DNA of 64,000 bases from Gemmatimonadota bacterium (GCA_015664885.1 DQPL01000124.1:1-64000); one strand, 5' to 3'. Counted from the first letter of the stretch, positions 28,204-38,606 are shown. Translations and numbers: made by a program. The notes: a model not told the origin generated them from the letters alone.

Positions 28204-29003
28204 TCGAGCATCCCCCTCGTGGGCGACGACGGAACGGCGATCTCCCGGGAGGGCATGCGGCCGGCCAAAAACGCCAAACGACCAGCGACAACCGCGTGCC
28301 TCATCGCGTGAGACATGCGCACGGGATCGTCCGCAGCGGCCAGCGCGGTGTTCATGAGCACACCGTCGACGCCCTGCTCCATAGTGACGCAAGCGTCCGA
28401 CGCGGTGCCGACGCCCGCATCGACGATTACGGGTGCCTCGAGCCGGCGCTTGATTTCGCGGATGAAGTAGGGGTTCACAACACCCAGGCCGCTTCCGATC
28501 GGGCTGGCGAGTGGCATGACCGCGACACAGCCGGCGTCCTCGAGGCGAAGCGCCGTGATGAGGTCATCGTTCGTATAGGCCATCACCTTGAACCCCTCGT
28601 CCGCGAGGATCTTTGCGGCCTCGATCGTTGCCTGCACATCGGGGAGCAACGTCGCCTCGTCCCCAATCACTTCGAGCTTTACGAACTCGTTGAAGCCCGC
28701 TGCACGGGCGAGTCGAGCGTATCGAATGGCATCTTCCGCGGTGTAACATCCGGCGGTGTTGGCGAGCAGGAAGAACTCGTCGGGGTCGAGGTGGTGTAGG
28801 ATGGCCTCTTCCTTGGTGCGATCGAGATCGACCCGGCGTACCGCGACCGTCACCATCTCGGCGCCGCTCGCTCTGATGGCGTCCACCATGACTTCGTTGT
28901 TGGCGTACTTGCCGGTGCCTACGATGAGCCGGGACGTGAACTCTACGCCGCCGATGCTTAGGGGGACGTCGTCGGCTCTTGTGGCTACTGCTTGTTCTGT
29001 CAT
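28200..29003 (-). CDS. thiG: Thiazole synthase ThiG
   Basis: 267 residues, TIM-barrel. Conserved blocks include SRLIVGTGKYANNEVM, the Schiff-base lysine in VKLEVIGDEATLLPD, FKVMAYTNDDLITA, AVMPLASPIGSGLG and VDAGVGTASDA. It joins 1-deoxyxylulose-5-phosphate, dehydroglycine and sulfur from ThiS-thiocarboxylate to make the thiazole of thiamin. It follows thiS by about 30 bp, and its stop is shared with the CTG start of rsmB. Confidence 0.96.
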   Translation of the reverse strand: MTEQAVATRADDVPLSIGGVEFTSRLIVGTGKYANNEVMVDAIRASGAEMVTVAVRRVDLDRTKEEAILHHLDPDEFFLLANTAGCYTAEDAIRYARLARAAGFNEFVKLEVIGDEATLLPDVQATIEAAKILADEGFKVMAYTNDDLITALRLEDAGCVAVMPLASPIGSGLGVVNPYFIREIKRRLEAPVIVDAGVGTASDACVTMEQGVDGVLMNTALAAADDPVRMSHAMRHAVVAGRLAFLAGRMPSREIAVPSSPTRGMLD

Positions 29004-29036
29004 GTGGGCTTTGTGGAGGAGCGATCGGGGGGCTTT

Positions 29037-29249
29037 CTAACCGCCACCGACGAAATGGACTAGTTCGATGGTGTCACCTGAGTGGACCTGGTGTTCTTGG
29101 TAGGTGTCGCGCGGGAGGATCTGCTTGTTGAGCTCCACTACTACCATGCCGGGGTGTAGCTCGAGTGATTCCAGCAGGGCGTGGACGGTTTGGCCTGGCT
29201 CGATATCGCGGTCCTTGCCGTTCAATCGCACTTGAATCGTGTCGGTCAC
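29037..29249 (-). CDS. thiS: Sulfur carrier protein ThiS
   Basis: A 70-residue ubiquitin-like protein (ending SGDTIELVHFVGGG) with the C-terminal Gly-Gly needed for adenylation and thiocarboxylation. GTG 29249 was chosen because it begins VTDTIQVRLNGKDRD, the normal ThiS N-terminus, and lies 2 nt after the thiE stop. It delivers sulfur to ThiG encoded next. No ThiF is nearby, so the activating enzyme must be elsewhere. Confidence 0.93.
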   Translation of the reverse strand: MTDTIQVRLNGKDRDIEPGQTVHALLESLELHPGMVVVELNKQILPRDTYQEHQVHSGDTIELVHFVGGG

Positions 29250-29251
29250 GC

Positions 29252-29905
29252 TCAATTGGAATCTCCTGTACTGCTTGGGCGGCCTTCCAGAACGGAAAGA
29301 TACTCGCCAACCGCCCGGACAGGATCTGATGCGCCCCAAACGCCTCGGATCACCGCTACACCGTGCCCCCCCGCCCGCAGAACTGGCGGTACGCGCTCCG
29401 GAGTCACGCCCCCAATGCCCAAGAGCAGTAACCCATTGGCGAGCTCCGCCACTTCGGTCAGCAATTCGGGGCCGCGCCCGCCGTGCCCCTCATGACTCGG
29501 TGTCGCATGCAGTGTACCCACGAAGGCGTAATCCGCGCCGTCTTGGCTGGCGGCCCTCGCTTCCCTTGCGTCGTGCACCGAGATCCCGACGCAGGCAGTT
29601 GAGCCGACCAGCGCCCGAGTCCCCGCCACGGAAAGTGAACGCTGGCCGAGATGTATGCCAGCCGCTCCGGCGGTGAGCGCCACGTCGACACGGTCGTTGA
29701 CGAAGACGTGCCCGCCGGACTGTTCGCGCGTGACCAGCTCATGAACCAATTCGTAGATCGTTCGACCATCCGTCCTAGGGCCGCGCACGTGGAGAGCCAA
29801 CGCGTCGCCACCTGCTTCCAGTAGCGCCCGCGCGACAGGCAGGAAGTCGGTCCGGCCCAGCACCAGGTCGTCCGTGACGACGTGGAGACGTGGCACGGCG
29901 ATCAC
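29252..29905 (-). CDS. thiE: ThiE/TenI-family protein (thiamin-phosphate synthase or thiazole tautomerase)
   Basis: 217 residues from GTG 29905, which overlaps the fmt stop as GTGA. A TIM-barrel with the family motifs VFVNDRVDVALTAGAAGIHL and GIGGVTPERV. The diphosphate-binding segment reads FVGTLHATPSHEGHGG rather than the ThiE consensus Pro-Thr-X-Thr-Lys, and the usual basic residue after strand 1 is not obvious (ALHVRGPRTDG). That leans toward TenI, though divergent ThiE enzymes exist. It sits with thiS and thiG between fmt and rsmB. Confidence 0.82.
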   Translation of the reverse strand: MIAVPRLHVVTDDLVLGRTDFLPVARALLEAGGDALALHVRGPRTDGRTIYELVHELVTREQSGGHVFVNDRVDVALTAGAAGIHLGQRSLSVAGTRALVGSTACVGISVHDAREARAASQDGADYAFVGTLHATPSHEGHGGRGPELLTEVAELANGLLLLGIGGVTPERVPPVLRAGGHGVAVIRGVWGASDPVRAVGEYLSVLEGRPSSTGDSN

Positions 29906-30849
29906 TCGAAGCACTGTCCTCGTTCGACCCCGCGCCCGTTGATCCAATCACGCGCCTGCATCCGCTTTCTTCCCGCCGGCTGAACTTCGACGACAAGCAC
30001 ACCACCGTCCCTCGTCGCGACCAGCACGCCCTCGGCCGGATCAACGGCGAGCACCGTGCCCGGCTCCGGCGCCGACACGTCACCAAGATCCGGCTGCAAG
30101 CGCGGCCGGAAGAGCTTCACGTTTTGGCCCTCCAGCACCGACCACGCTCCCGGCACGGCGTCCATCGCCCGCATGTGTTGCACAACGTCCGTAGCCGGCC
30201 GAGTCCAATCGACCCGCGCGACGCCCCGGTCGATCTTAGGCGCGAAGGTGGCCGCTTCGTGGTTCTGCTCGACCTCCGTTGCGCCGCCCCCGCTCAGTAG
30301 CGTGAGCGCCTCGAGCAGAGCCTTCGCCCCTGACTCGGAGAGCCGCAGCGAAAGCTCCGAAGCGGCCTCATGCTCGAGGATGGGTTCTTCAACTTGATGG
30401 ATGATGGCGCCGGCATCCATTGCGGCGACCATGCGCATGATCGTCACACCGGTGATTGTGTGTCCTCTCGCGATCGCCCAATTGATGGGTGCCGCCCCGC
30501 GCAGTTTCGGAAGCAAAGACGCGTGCACGTTGATGGAACCCAACGGAGGGAGATCGAGCACCTCGGGCTTGAGGATGTGGCCGTACGCGACAACCGCTGA
30601 CATGTCGGGAGCAAGCTCGCCGATGGACGTGAGAAACTCCTCGCCTCGCGGGCGTTCGGGCGTGAGGACCGGAAGGCCGAGCTCGAGCGCAACCTGCTTC
30701 AGCGCCGACGGCTGCAGTCTCCGCCCGCGGCCGGCAGGGCGATCCGGCTGGGTCACGACCCCCACGACTTCAATCCCTTCGTCGTGCAAGGCGCGAAGAG
30801 ACGGCACCGCGAACGCCGGAGTGCCCCAAAAGAGAATGCGCATAGCCAC
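29902..30849 (-). CDS. fmt: Methionyl-tRNA formyltransferase
   Basis: 315 residues beginning MAMRILFWGTPAFAVPSLRA. The formyl-folate hydrolase-type catalytic block is present (SINVHASLLPKLRGAAPINW with GHTITGVTIMRMVAAMDAGA), followed by the OB-fold C-terminal domain. It formylates initiator Met-tRNA, the substrate later processed by the deformylase encoded 26 bp upstream. Start could be M1 or M3. Confidence 0.97.
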   Translation of the reverse strand: MAMRILFWGTPAFAVPSLRALHDEGIEVVGVVTQPDRPAGRGRRLQPSALKQVALELGLPVLTPERPRGEEFLTSIGELAPDMSAVVAYGHILKPEVLDLPPLGSINVHASLLPKLRGAAPINWAIARGHTITGVTIMRMVAAMDAGAIIHQVEEPILEHEAASELSLRLSESGAKALLEALTLLSGGGATEVEQNHEAATFAPKIDRGVARVDWTRPATDVVQHMRAMDAVPGAWSVLEGQNVKLFRPRLQPDLGDVSAPEPGTVLAVDPAEGVLVATRDGGVLVVEVQPAGRKRMQARDWINGRGVERGQCFE

Positions 30850-30875
30850 GCCCTAGGCGGGGCTCGGTCGGCACC

Positions 30876-31391
30876 TCACGACTCGGCCTCAGCCCGAAGC
30901 TTCTTCCACTTTTTCATGAGCATGCGGCGCTTGAGCCCGCTGACGCGGTCCACGAAAAGGATGCCGTCGAGGTGGTCGATCTCGTGCTGCAGCGCTCGAG
31001 CGAATAGGTCCTGGGCCTCGACCCTGACCGGTTGACCATCCGGATCCATGCCCTCGACATGAACATCGGAAGGACGTTGCACGACCTCTTCGAGCCCCGG
31101 GATACTCAGACACCCCTCAGCTGACTTGTCCTTCTCGTCGCTGTGCCAGACGACGCGCGGGTTGATGAGAGCAAGACGCACGTCGGGCTCGTCGTCCTTT
31201 CGCAGATCGATCACGACGACTCGCTTGGAGATCCCGATTTGGGGCGCCGCCAGCCCTACGCCCTCCGCGTGGTACATGCTCTGGTACAAGTCCCGCACAA
31301 GAGTCTTGAGGGCGCGATCGAAGTCCGTGACTTCCACGGCCTCCTCGCGGAGCACCGGGTCGCCCATCAGCACGATCTCACGTACCGCCAT
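30876..31391 (-). CDS. def: Peptide deformylase
   Basis: 171 residues with all three motifs: GVGLAAPQIG, EGCLSIPG (Cys metal ligand) and HEIDHLDG (two His ligands plus catalytic Glu). A basic C-terminal tail (LKRRMLMKKWKKLRAE) could contact the ribosome. It removes the formyl group from nascent proteins and pairs functionally with fmt downstream. Confidence 0.97.
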   Translation of the reverse strand: MAVREIVLMGDPVLREEAVEVTDFDRALKTLVRDLYQSMYHAEGVGLAAPQIGISKRVVVIDLRKDDEPDVRLALINPRVVWHSDEKDKSAEGCLSIPGLEEVVQRPSDVHVEGMDPDGQPVRVEAQDLFARALQHEIDHLDGILFVDRVSGLKRRMLMKKWKKLRAEAES

Positions 31392-31408
31392 CGTTCAGCT
31401 CCGCCCTC

Positions 31409-33000
<1,592 letters not shown>

Positions 33001-33018
33001 TCACCCCCTTGCACGCGC

Positions 33019-33232
33019 ATGGACGAAGCAAACAATGCACGACGCAAGGCGCCGACGCTCCGGCGCCGCATCCTTCTGCTCACCGCTGCGTTCGCGATCC
33101 CCGCGGCCGCCTTCCAGGCGTATGTCGCGTGGCGGGCTTACAGGGATGTCCCGGCGGAGGCGGTCGCGACGGCGCACGAGCGCACGAGAGCACGCAACGC
33201 GTCGCCGACGCGCTGGCGGCCTTTATCGAGCT
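33019..33232 (+). pseudogene. Remnant of a membrane sensor protein (N-terminus only, frameshifted)
   Basis: From ATG 33019: a basic N-terminus, then the transmembrane segment ILLLTAAFAIPAAAFQAYVA and the start of an extracytoplasmic helix (AEAVATAHE). An 8-bp tandem duplication then shifts the frame; skipping one copy restores STQRVADALAAFIEL, a plausible continuation of a sensor kinase or diguanylate cyclase periplasmic domain. The coding signal then ends exactly at the queA stop codon. It is therefore a stub of about 70 residues wedged convergently between queA and tgt. Confidence 0.65.
33173..33188 (+). repeat. 8-bp tandem duplication (CGCACGAG x2)
   Basis: CGCACGAG occurs twice in direct contact. 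The extra copy adds 8 nt and shifts the frame of the sensor remnant; deletion of either copy restores an uninterrupted sensor-like reading. Confidence 0.85.
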
Positions 33233-34298
33233 ACCGGTCACCGACCACAGCCATCGCATCGCCGTAGGAGTAGAAGCGGTACGAGCCTTGGATCGCCTCC
33301 GCATAAGCGGCCATGGTACGCTCGTATCCGCCGAGCGCGGCGACCAGCATCAGCAACGTGGACCGCGGCAAATGAAAGTTCGTAAGCAGGCAGTCCACGA
33401 CTTTGAACGCGTAGGGCCTACGGATGAACAGATTCGTCGACCCGCTGCCCGGCACCACGGTGCCATCCGCCGCGACGACCGACTCGAGCGTGCGCACCGC
33501 GGTAGTGCCCACGGCCCACACCCTCCCGCCGGCGGCACGCGCCGAATTGATGCTCGCTGCGGCGGCGTCCGAAACCCGGTAGGTCTCGTGGTGCATATCG
33601 TGCAGCGCCGGATCGTCCGCGTCGATGGGTCGAAACGTGCCAAAGCCCACGTGCAATGTAAGCGCAGCCCGGCGGACGCCCTTGGCCTCAAGCTCATCAA
33701 GTAGCTCATCGGTGAAGTGCAGACCCGCAGTGGGTGCGGCGACCGAGCCCGGCTCGCGCGCATAAACGGTCTGGTAGCGTTCGAGATCCAGCGGCTCATC
33801 GTCTCGCCCGATGTAGGGCGGCAGCGGCACATGTCCGTGTCTCTGAAGCGCCTCTGCGACAGAGCTCGAGGTGATGAGTCGCACCAGGCGTCCACCACCG
33901 GGGGCCGAATCCACAATCACCACGGCCAGGTCGTCCGCGATCTCGACCGTACGCCCCGGCTTGAGCTTGCGGCCAGGCCGCACCAGCGCCTCCCACAGGT
34001 AGGGATCGCTGGCATCCGGCCCCGGGCGCAGCAACAGGACCTCCGCCGGTGCGCCGGTCGGCTTCCTCCCAAGGAGGCGAGCCGGTAGCACCTTGCTCTC
34101 GTTCACGACCAGCACGTCGCCGGGCTCGAGGAGGTCGACGACCTTACGGAAGAGGCCGTGCTCCATGGGGGCCGGTTCCGGTGGGAGGACCAGGAGCCGA
34201 CTCTCGTCCCTGCGCTCGGCGGGGTAACTCGCAATCCGGTCGGCGGGAAGCTCGTACTCGTAGTCGGAGACGAGTGAGCCGTCGCGGCGGCGGCTCAA
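33231..34298 (-). CDS. queA: S-adenosylmethionine:tRNA ribosyltransferase-isomerase QueA
   Basis: 355 residues. Conserved blocks: DYEYELPADRIASYPAERRD, VLVVNESKVLPARL, GSVAAPTAGLHFT, LHVGFGTFRP and the C-terminal YRFYSYGDAM. It makes epoxyqueuosine in tRNA. The best start is TTG 34298, 2 nt after the ruvB stop; the codon before SDYEYEL is GTC, which is not a start codon. The C-terminus is complete even though a scar lies at its stop codon. Confidence 0.94.
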   Translation of the reverse strand: MSRRRDGSLVSDYEYELPADRIASYPAERRDESRLLVLPPEPAPMEHGLFRKVVDLLEPGDVLVVNESKVLPARLLGRKPTGAPAEVLLLRPGPDASDPYLWEALVRPGRKLKPGRTVEIADDLAVVIVDSAPGGGRLVRLITSSSVAEALQRHGHVPLPPYIGRDDEPLDLERYQTVYAREPGSVAAPTAGLHFTDELLDELEAKGVRRAALTLHVGFGTFRPIDADDPALHDMHHETYRVSDAAAASINSARAAGGRVWAVGTTAVRTLESVVAADGTVVPGSGSTNLFIRRPYAFKVVDCLLTNFHLPRSTLLMLVAALGGYERTMAAYAEAIQGSYRFYSYGDAMAVVGDR

Positions 34299-34299
34299 A

Positions 34300-35343
34300 C
34301 TATTCTTCGAGGCGGAGCGTGCCCTGCGGACCCCGGTGCCCGTCGGGAACCGCGTACCCAAAGCGGCGGAACGCACGCGGCGTCGCGACCCTACCCTGAG
34401 ACGTGCGCATCAAGAAGCCCTCCATGATCAGGAACGGCTCGTAAACTTCCTCGAGCGTCGTGGCGTCTTCCCCCATCGCTACGGCGAGCGAGTTGAGCCC
34501 GACCGGCCCTCCGTCGAATTTCTCGATGAGCGTCTTCAGCACTCGGGCATCCATCTCATCGAGCCCGTACTCGTCGACGTCCAGCATGCGCAGCGCCTCC
34601 TGCGCAACGTCCAGGTCTATGCGGCTGTCGGCCCGGACCTGCGCGAAATCCCTGACGCGTCGCAGCAGCCGATTTGCAACGCGAGGAGTACCGCGCGCGC
34701 GTTTCGCCAGCTCGGCGGCTCCTTCGGCGGACACGTCGATACCAAGGATATAGGCGCTACGCTGCACGATGGTAGTGAGCTCGTCTGGCGGGTAGTAGTT
34801 GAGCCGCTGCACGATGCCGAAACGTGCCCTCATCGGTGCTGTGAGCCGGCCAAACCGGGTCGTCGCACCTACCAACGTGAACTTCTCGATCTTCATCGTC
34901 ATCGTCTGGGCCTTGGGCCCGTCGGACAATCGGATGTCGACGTACCAATCCTCCATCGCCGGGTAGAGGAACTCCTCGATGACGGGACGCAGGCGGTGGA
35001 TCTCGTCGATGAAGAGGACGTCCCCCTCCCGCTGATTGGTGAGGATGCCGACGAGGTCGGCCGGCTTCTCGAGCACTGGCCCAGAAGTCGTTTTGATGTT
35101 CACGCCCATCTCGCGGGCGATGAGCGCGGCGAGCGTGGTCTTGCCCAGTCCCGGTGGGCCGTGGAAGAGCAGATGGTCGAGCTGCTCCCGTCGCTGCTTG
35201 GCGGCCTCAATCGCGATCGAAAGCGCCTCCCGCACTTTGGCCTGCCCGATGAACTCGTCGAGTCGGCGGGGACGAAGCGTCGACTCCGCCTGCGTGTCAT
35301 CCGCAAGAGTGTCGGGGGTGGTGATGTGGGTGCGCTCGGTCAT
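34300..35343 (-). CDS. ruvB: Holliday junction branch migration helicase RuvB
   Basis: 347 residues: Walker [12 protein letters not shown], Walker [10 protein letters not shown], sensor [10 protein letters not shown] and the winged-helix C-terminus ([18 protein letters not shown]-like region). Motor of the RuvABC resolvasome, whose three genes are consecutive here in the order C, A, B. Confidence 0.98.
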   Translation of the reverse strand: MTERTHITTPDTLADDTQAESTLRPRRLDEFIGQAKVREALSIAIEAAKQRREQLDHLLFHGPPGLGKTTLAALIAREMGVNIKTTSGPVLEKPADLVGILTNQREGDVLFIDEIHRLRPVIEEFLYPAMEDWYVDIRLSDGPKAQTMTMKIEKFTLVGATTRFGRLTAPMRARFGIVQRLNYYPPDELTTIVQRSAYILGIDVSAEGAAELAKRARGTPRVANRLLRRVRDFAQVRADSRIDLDVAQEALRMLDVDEYGLDEMDARVLKTLIEKFDGGPVGLNSLAVAMGEDATTLEEVYEPFLIMEGFLMRTSQGRVATPRAFRRFGYAVPDGHRGPQGTLRLEE

Positions 35344-35414
35344 GGTAGGGAATGTAAGTCACGGCTGGCAGCCCGTGGTAGGAACCCGGCGGCGCCAGGT
35401 TTGAGCGGCACGCC

Positions 35415-35999
35415 TCAGCCGCCGGCGAGCGCTTGTCGGATCAAGTCCTCGGTCGAGTCGGGGGTGCCGCTCTCGAGCACGCTGCGCACCGCTTGATCCG
35501 CATCAGCGAAGGAGTATCCGAGCGCAACGAGCGCCTGCACCGCCCCCTGCGCGCCACTTGCCTCACCGGACTTACTCGGAGTCACGACCGCGAGGTCGGT
35601 GACTTTATCGGAGAGCTCCAATGCGATCTTCTCGGCCTTCTTCTTGCCGATGCCACTGATCTGCTGCAGCGCAGCGGTATCCTTCTCCACGAGTGCTCGA
35701 GCCAGCCGCTCCGCGGAGTACGTCGACATCATCGCAAGCGCGAGCTTGGCTCCGACGCCATTGGCCGTTAGCAGGCGCTGGAACAGCGTGCGCTCGTGCG
35801 CCTCGATGAAGCCGTACAGCGTGACCGACGTGTCGGTGACCACCTGAAGCGTCCTCAGCTGCAGCTCGGCACCGGGCGCGGGCAGCCGCTGGAGCACGAT
35901 GAGCGGCACGTCGACTTCGTAGACCACTCCACCGCTGGTCTCGAGCTCGATGCGGTCAGTGTCGCGGAAGAGCAGAGTCCCGTTCAGGCGAGAGATCAT
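35415..35999 (-). CDS. ruvA: Holliday junction DNA helicase subunit RuvA
   Basis: 194 residues from ATG 35999 (MISRLNGTLLFRDTDRIELE). OB-fold N-domain, helix-hairpin-helix regions (TANGVGAKLALAMMS; ISGIGKKKAEKIALEL) and C-terminal domain III (AVQALVALGYSFADADQAV). The start overlaps the ruvC stop as ATGA. Confidence 0.97.
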   Translation of the reverse strand: MISRLNGTLLFRDTDRIELETSGGVVYEVDVPLIVLQRLPAPGAELQLRTLQVVTDTSVTLYGFIEAHERTLFQRLLTANGVGAKLALAMMSTYSAERLARALVEKDTAALQQISGIGKKKAEKIALELSDKVTDLAVVTPSKSGEASGAQGAVQALVALGYSFADADQAVRSVLESGTPDSTEDLIRQALAGG

Positions 36000-36508
36000 G
36001 CGGGAAAGCTCCCCATCAGCGCGTGGCAAAGCGCGGCTGCGACGCCGTCCGCCGCGTCGGCAGGAGTCGGCGCGTCTTTGAGTCGGAGCTGCTGCTTGAC
36101 CATGAATCCGACCTGGTCCTTGGAGGCGTTGCCGGTCCCGACCACCGCCTTCTTGATCTGCCGAGGCGCGTACTCGGCGATCGGGACTTCACGTAGCGCC
36201 GCGGCAAGTAGGATCACTCCGCGCGAGTGCCCGAGCTTGAGCGCGCTCTGCGCGTTCTTGCCGTGAAAGACGTCCTCAACCGACATGGCGAACGGCTGGT
36301 GTCGCTCGATGAGGCCGGCAACACCCTCGTAGATCTCCCGAATTCTCTTCGGCAGGGGTGCCTTGGTAGACGTCCTGATGACGCCGCACTCCACCAAAGA
36401 GACCGCGCCGCCACTTCGGCGAGCGACGACGCCGAAGCCGGTGGCAGCAGTGCCCGGGTCGATGCCGAGGATGATGACATGTTGGCGCGGGAGCTCGGCC
36501 CGCGTCAC
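35996..36508 (-). CDS. ruvC: Holliday junction resolvase RuvC
   Basis: 170 residues with the catalytic acidic residues in ILGIDPGTAATGFGVV, SVEDVFHGKNAQSAL and PTPADAADGVAAALCH. It cuts Holliday junctions held by RuvAB. Its ATG overlaps the yebC stop (ATGA). Confidence 0.96.
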   Translation of the reverse strand: MTRAELPRQHVIILGIDPGTAATGFGVVARRSGGAVSLVECGVIRTSTKAPLPKRIREIYEGVAGLIERHQPFAMSVEDVFHGKNAQSALKLGHSRGVILLAAALREVPIAEYAPRQIKKAVVGTGNASKDQVGFMVKQQLRLKDAPTPADAADGVAAALCHALMGSFPA

Positions 36509-37251
36509 ATCGCCTCAGCGAGAACCGCCTCGTCGATATTCGCGTTGGAATGCACCTTTTGCACGTCGTCGAGATCGTCGAGCCAGTGCAGCAGCTTCAG
36601 CAACTTCACTGCATCCTTGCCGGTTATCGCCATTTCGTTCTTCGCGATGCGTGTGAGTTCGGCCGAAGCAATCTCGATCCCGGCCTCTTTGAGGCCTTTC
36701 CGCACGCTCATGAAGTCGGCGGGCTCAGCGGTGACGACGAACTCATCGCCATCGTCCGCGACGTCCTCCGCACCAGCGTCGATCGCTGCCTCGAATACCG
36801 AATCTTCGCTGTAGCGAGAGGCGTCGATGGTGAACACACCCTTGCGGTCGAACTGCCAAGCAACCGAACCGTCGGTCCCGAGGCTGCCGTCGAACTTCGT
36901 CAGCCCGTGGCGTACGTCTGCGACCGTCCGGTTGGTGTTGTCCGTGAGACACTCGATGAAGAGCGCCACGCCCCCCGGGCCATATCCCTCGTAGGACGTC
37001 TCCTCGTAGTTCACGCCCTCTAGCTCGCCCGTACCCTTCTTGATCGCACGCTCGATGTTCTCAGCAGGCATCGAGTTGGCTTTCGAGGTGTCGACGGCCA
37101 GTCGAAGACGCGCGTTGTACTCGGGGTCACCGCCACCGTCGCGGGCAGCGACCGTGATCTCTCGGATGAGCTTGGTGAAAAGGGCCCCGCGCTTTGCGTC
37201 GTTGACGCCCTTCTTGCGCTTGATCTTGGACCATTTGTTATGGCCAGCCAC
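36505..37251 (-). CDS. yebC: YebC/PmpR-family protein
   Basis: 248 residues beginning MAGHNKWSKIKRKKGVNDAK, with the conserved LVKRAPRF-equivalent region reading GALFTKLIREITVAARDGGG and YEGYGPGGVALFIE. YebC proteins act as transcription regulators or ribosome-stalling relief factors; gene order yebC-ruvCAB is common in bacteria. Intact. Confidence 0.96.
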   Translation of the reverse strand: MAGHNKWSKIKRKKGVNDAKRGALFTKLIREITVAARDGGGDPEYNARLRLAVDTSKANSMPAENIERAIKKGTGELEGVNYEETSYEGYGPGGVALFIECLTDNTNRTVADVRHGLTKFDGSLGTDGSVAWQFDRKGVFTIDASRYSEDSVFEAAIDAGAEDVADDGDEFVVTAEPADFMSVRKGLKEAGIEIASAELTRIAKNEMAITGKDAVKLLKLLHWLDDLDDVQKVHSNANIDEAVLAEAM

Positions 37252-37316
37252 GAGTCCTCCCCATGTCCTGCATTCGGTGCATCGGTTCCGTAGTGAAGAG
37301 TACGCGATGCGCTGCG

Positions 37317-38606
37317 CTAGCGCCCCCTCCCTCGGCGGAAGCGATTGTTCACGACGTTGTTGAATATGGAGCCGAACTGAATCGAAAAGCCGAGCTGGAA
37401 GCCGTAGTCGAAATCCGTCGCGCGCTGGCGAAGTCTGAGCAGAGCCTCTTCATCGGTCGTGCCTTTCGCCGACAGGTAGATCTGGTCGTCGACCCAGGCG
37501 ATGTTCGCCGAAGCGTTCACGCTGAAGCCGCGCACGATCCTGAAGTCGATGTCGCCGCTCATCGAGATGTTGTTTCGATCGAAGTCGTGCAGGTAGTGTG
37601 AGCCCAAGATGCGGACCGAGGCATCGCCCCAGGTCTGACGCTGCGAGAATTGAATCTGAAGCGACTGCTCGAATCGTGTCTCAGAATCTTCGCCGAGCAA
37701 GGTAGTTTCGAAGTAGCGGCTGTGCTGGGGCCCGATCTTGTAGTAGAAGATGAACGAGCGCCGCGTCGCTTCGTCGTACGGAAACACGCTGAACTCCACG
37801 GCCGGCGTCATTTCGGCCCTCAGGACCTGATTGGACCGCGTCGAGCGACCCATGCGTCCCTCGAAGCCGACGGACCAGTGAGGGGCGATCGAGTAGACGA
37901 CGAGCGGATTCACGCTGAAGTCGGTTCGCGTATCGAGCACGTCGTCCTCCTCGAGCTCGATGTCGAGACGGTTGTGATTGATGGTTCCGTAGAGGCTGAT
38001 CTTCCAGGTCGGCGTGACGCGGCTGGCGGAGGCACTCCCGTTGATACGTGTGTTGCTACGCGTCGACTCGCCGTCGAGGTTGGCGCTCCCGTTGATCCGG
38101 AAGGACCATAGGTTCCACGGATCGTCCACCTCGTCCCGGGACACGAGTCGCTGTCCCTGCCCCGCACTTTCGGGATTGGGTCCGGTAAGCGTTACGAGCC
38201 CCCGGTACCCCGCCGTGTTCGCGAACAGAGCCAACCCGATGCCCAGCATGTGCGCAATCTGGTCGAGCTGCTCTCGGTCCGTGTCCGTAGAGAGCGTCTG
38301 GAAGAGGTGGGTGTCGTCATACCCATCCTGCAAACCGTGGCCCAGGAAATCGAGACGATATTCATATCCACCGGCGCCTGTGCGCAGGCTCGTCATGATG
38401 AGGTGCACGTCCGCGACCTCCCGGTCTCGGACCCAGTTCACCCAGTCGATCTCGGTGCGGTAGTACTGGTCGTTGCAGTTCCGTCCGTTGCAGTCGAAAA
38501 AGACATTCGGGCGCGACTGGCCGTTGGTCTGCAGGGCCGATATCCCGACCAGCGGTGCGAACACAAGCACAGACGTGAGCAACAGGAGTTTCCGAGAGAA
38601 CTGCAT
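37317..38606 (-). CDS. Predicted outer-membrane beta-barrel protein, unknown family
   Basis: 429 residues with a signal peptide (LLLLTSVLVFAPLVGISALQ). The mature N-terminus (NVFFDCNGRNCNDQYYRTEI, then WVRDREVADVHLIMTSLRTG) has a two-cysteine motif and a strand-rich globular look. The remainder has alternating polar/hydrophobic strands (SFRINGSANLDG, TWKISLYGTINHNRLDI, WSVGFEGRMGR, RSFIFYYKIGP) typical of barrels, ending in a basic RRGRGR rather than the usual aromatic. I have an impression of similar proteins in FCB-group genomes but cannot name a function. It lies upstream of yebC. Confidence 0.65.
   Translation of the reverse strand: MQFSRKLLLLTSVLVFAPLVGISALQTNGQSRPNVFFDCNGRNCNDQYYRTEIDWVNWVRDREVADVHLIMTSLRTGAGGYEYRLDFLGHGLQDGYDDTHLFQTLSTDTDREQLDQIAHMLGIGLALFANTAGYRGLVTLTGPNPESAGQGQRLVSRDEVDDPWNLWSFRINGSANLDGESTRSNTRINGSASASRVTPTWKISLYGTINHNRLDIELEEDDVLDTRTDFSVNPLVVYSIAPHWSVGFEGRMGRSTRSNQVLRAEMTPAVEFSVFPYDEATRRSFIFYYKIGPQHSRYFETTLLGEDSETRFEQSLQIQFSQRQTWGDASVRILGSHYLHDFDRNNISMSGDIDFRIVRGFSVNASANIAWVDDQIYLSAKGTTDEEALLRLRQRATDFDYGFQLGFSIQFGSIFNNVVNNRFRRGRGR

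Noticed and set aside
33231-34298. queA as truncated by the scar at its 3' end
   Set aside because: The C-terminal YRFYSYGDAM block and a normal short tail are present; only the convergent sensor gene is cut.
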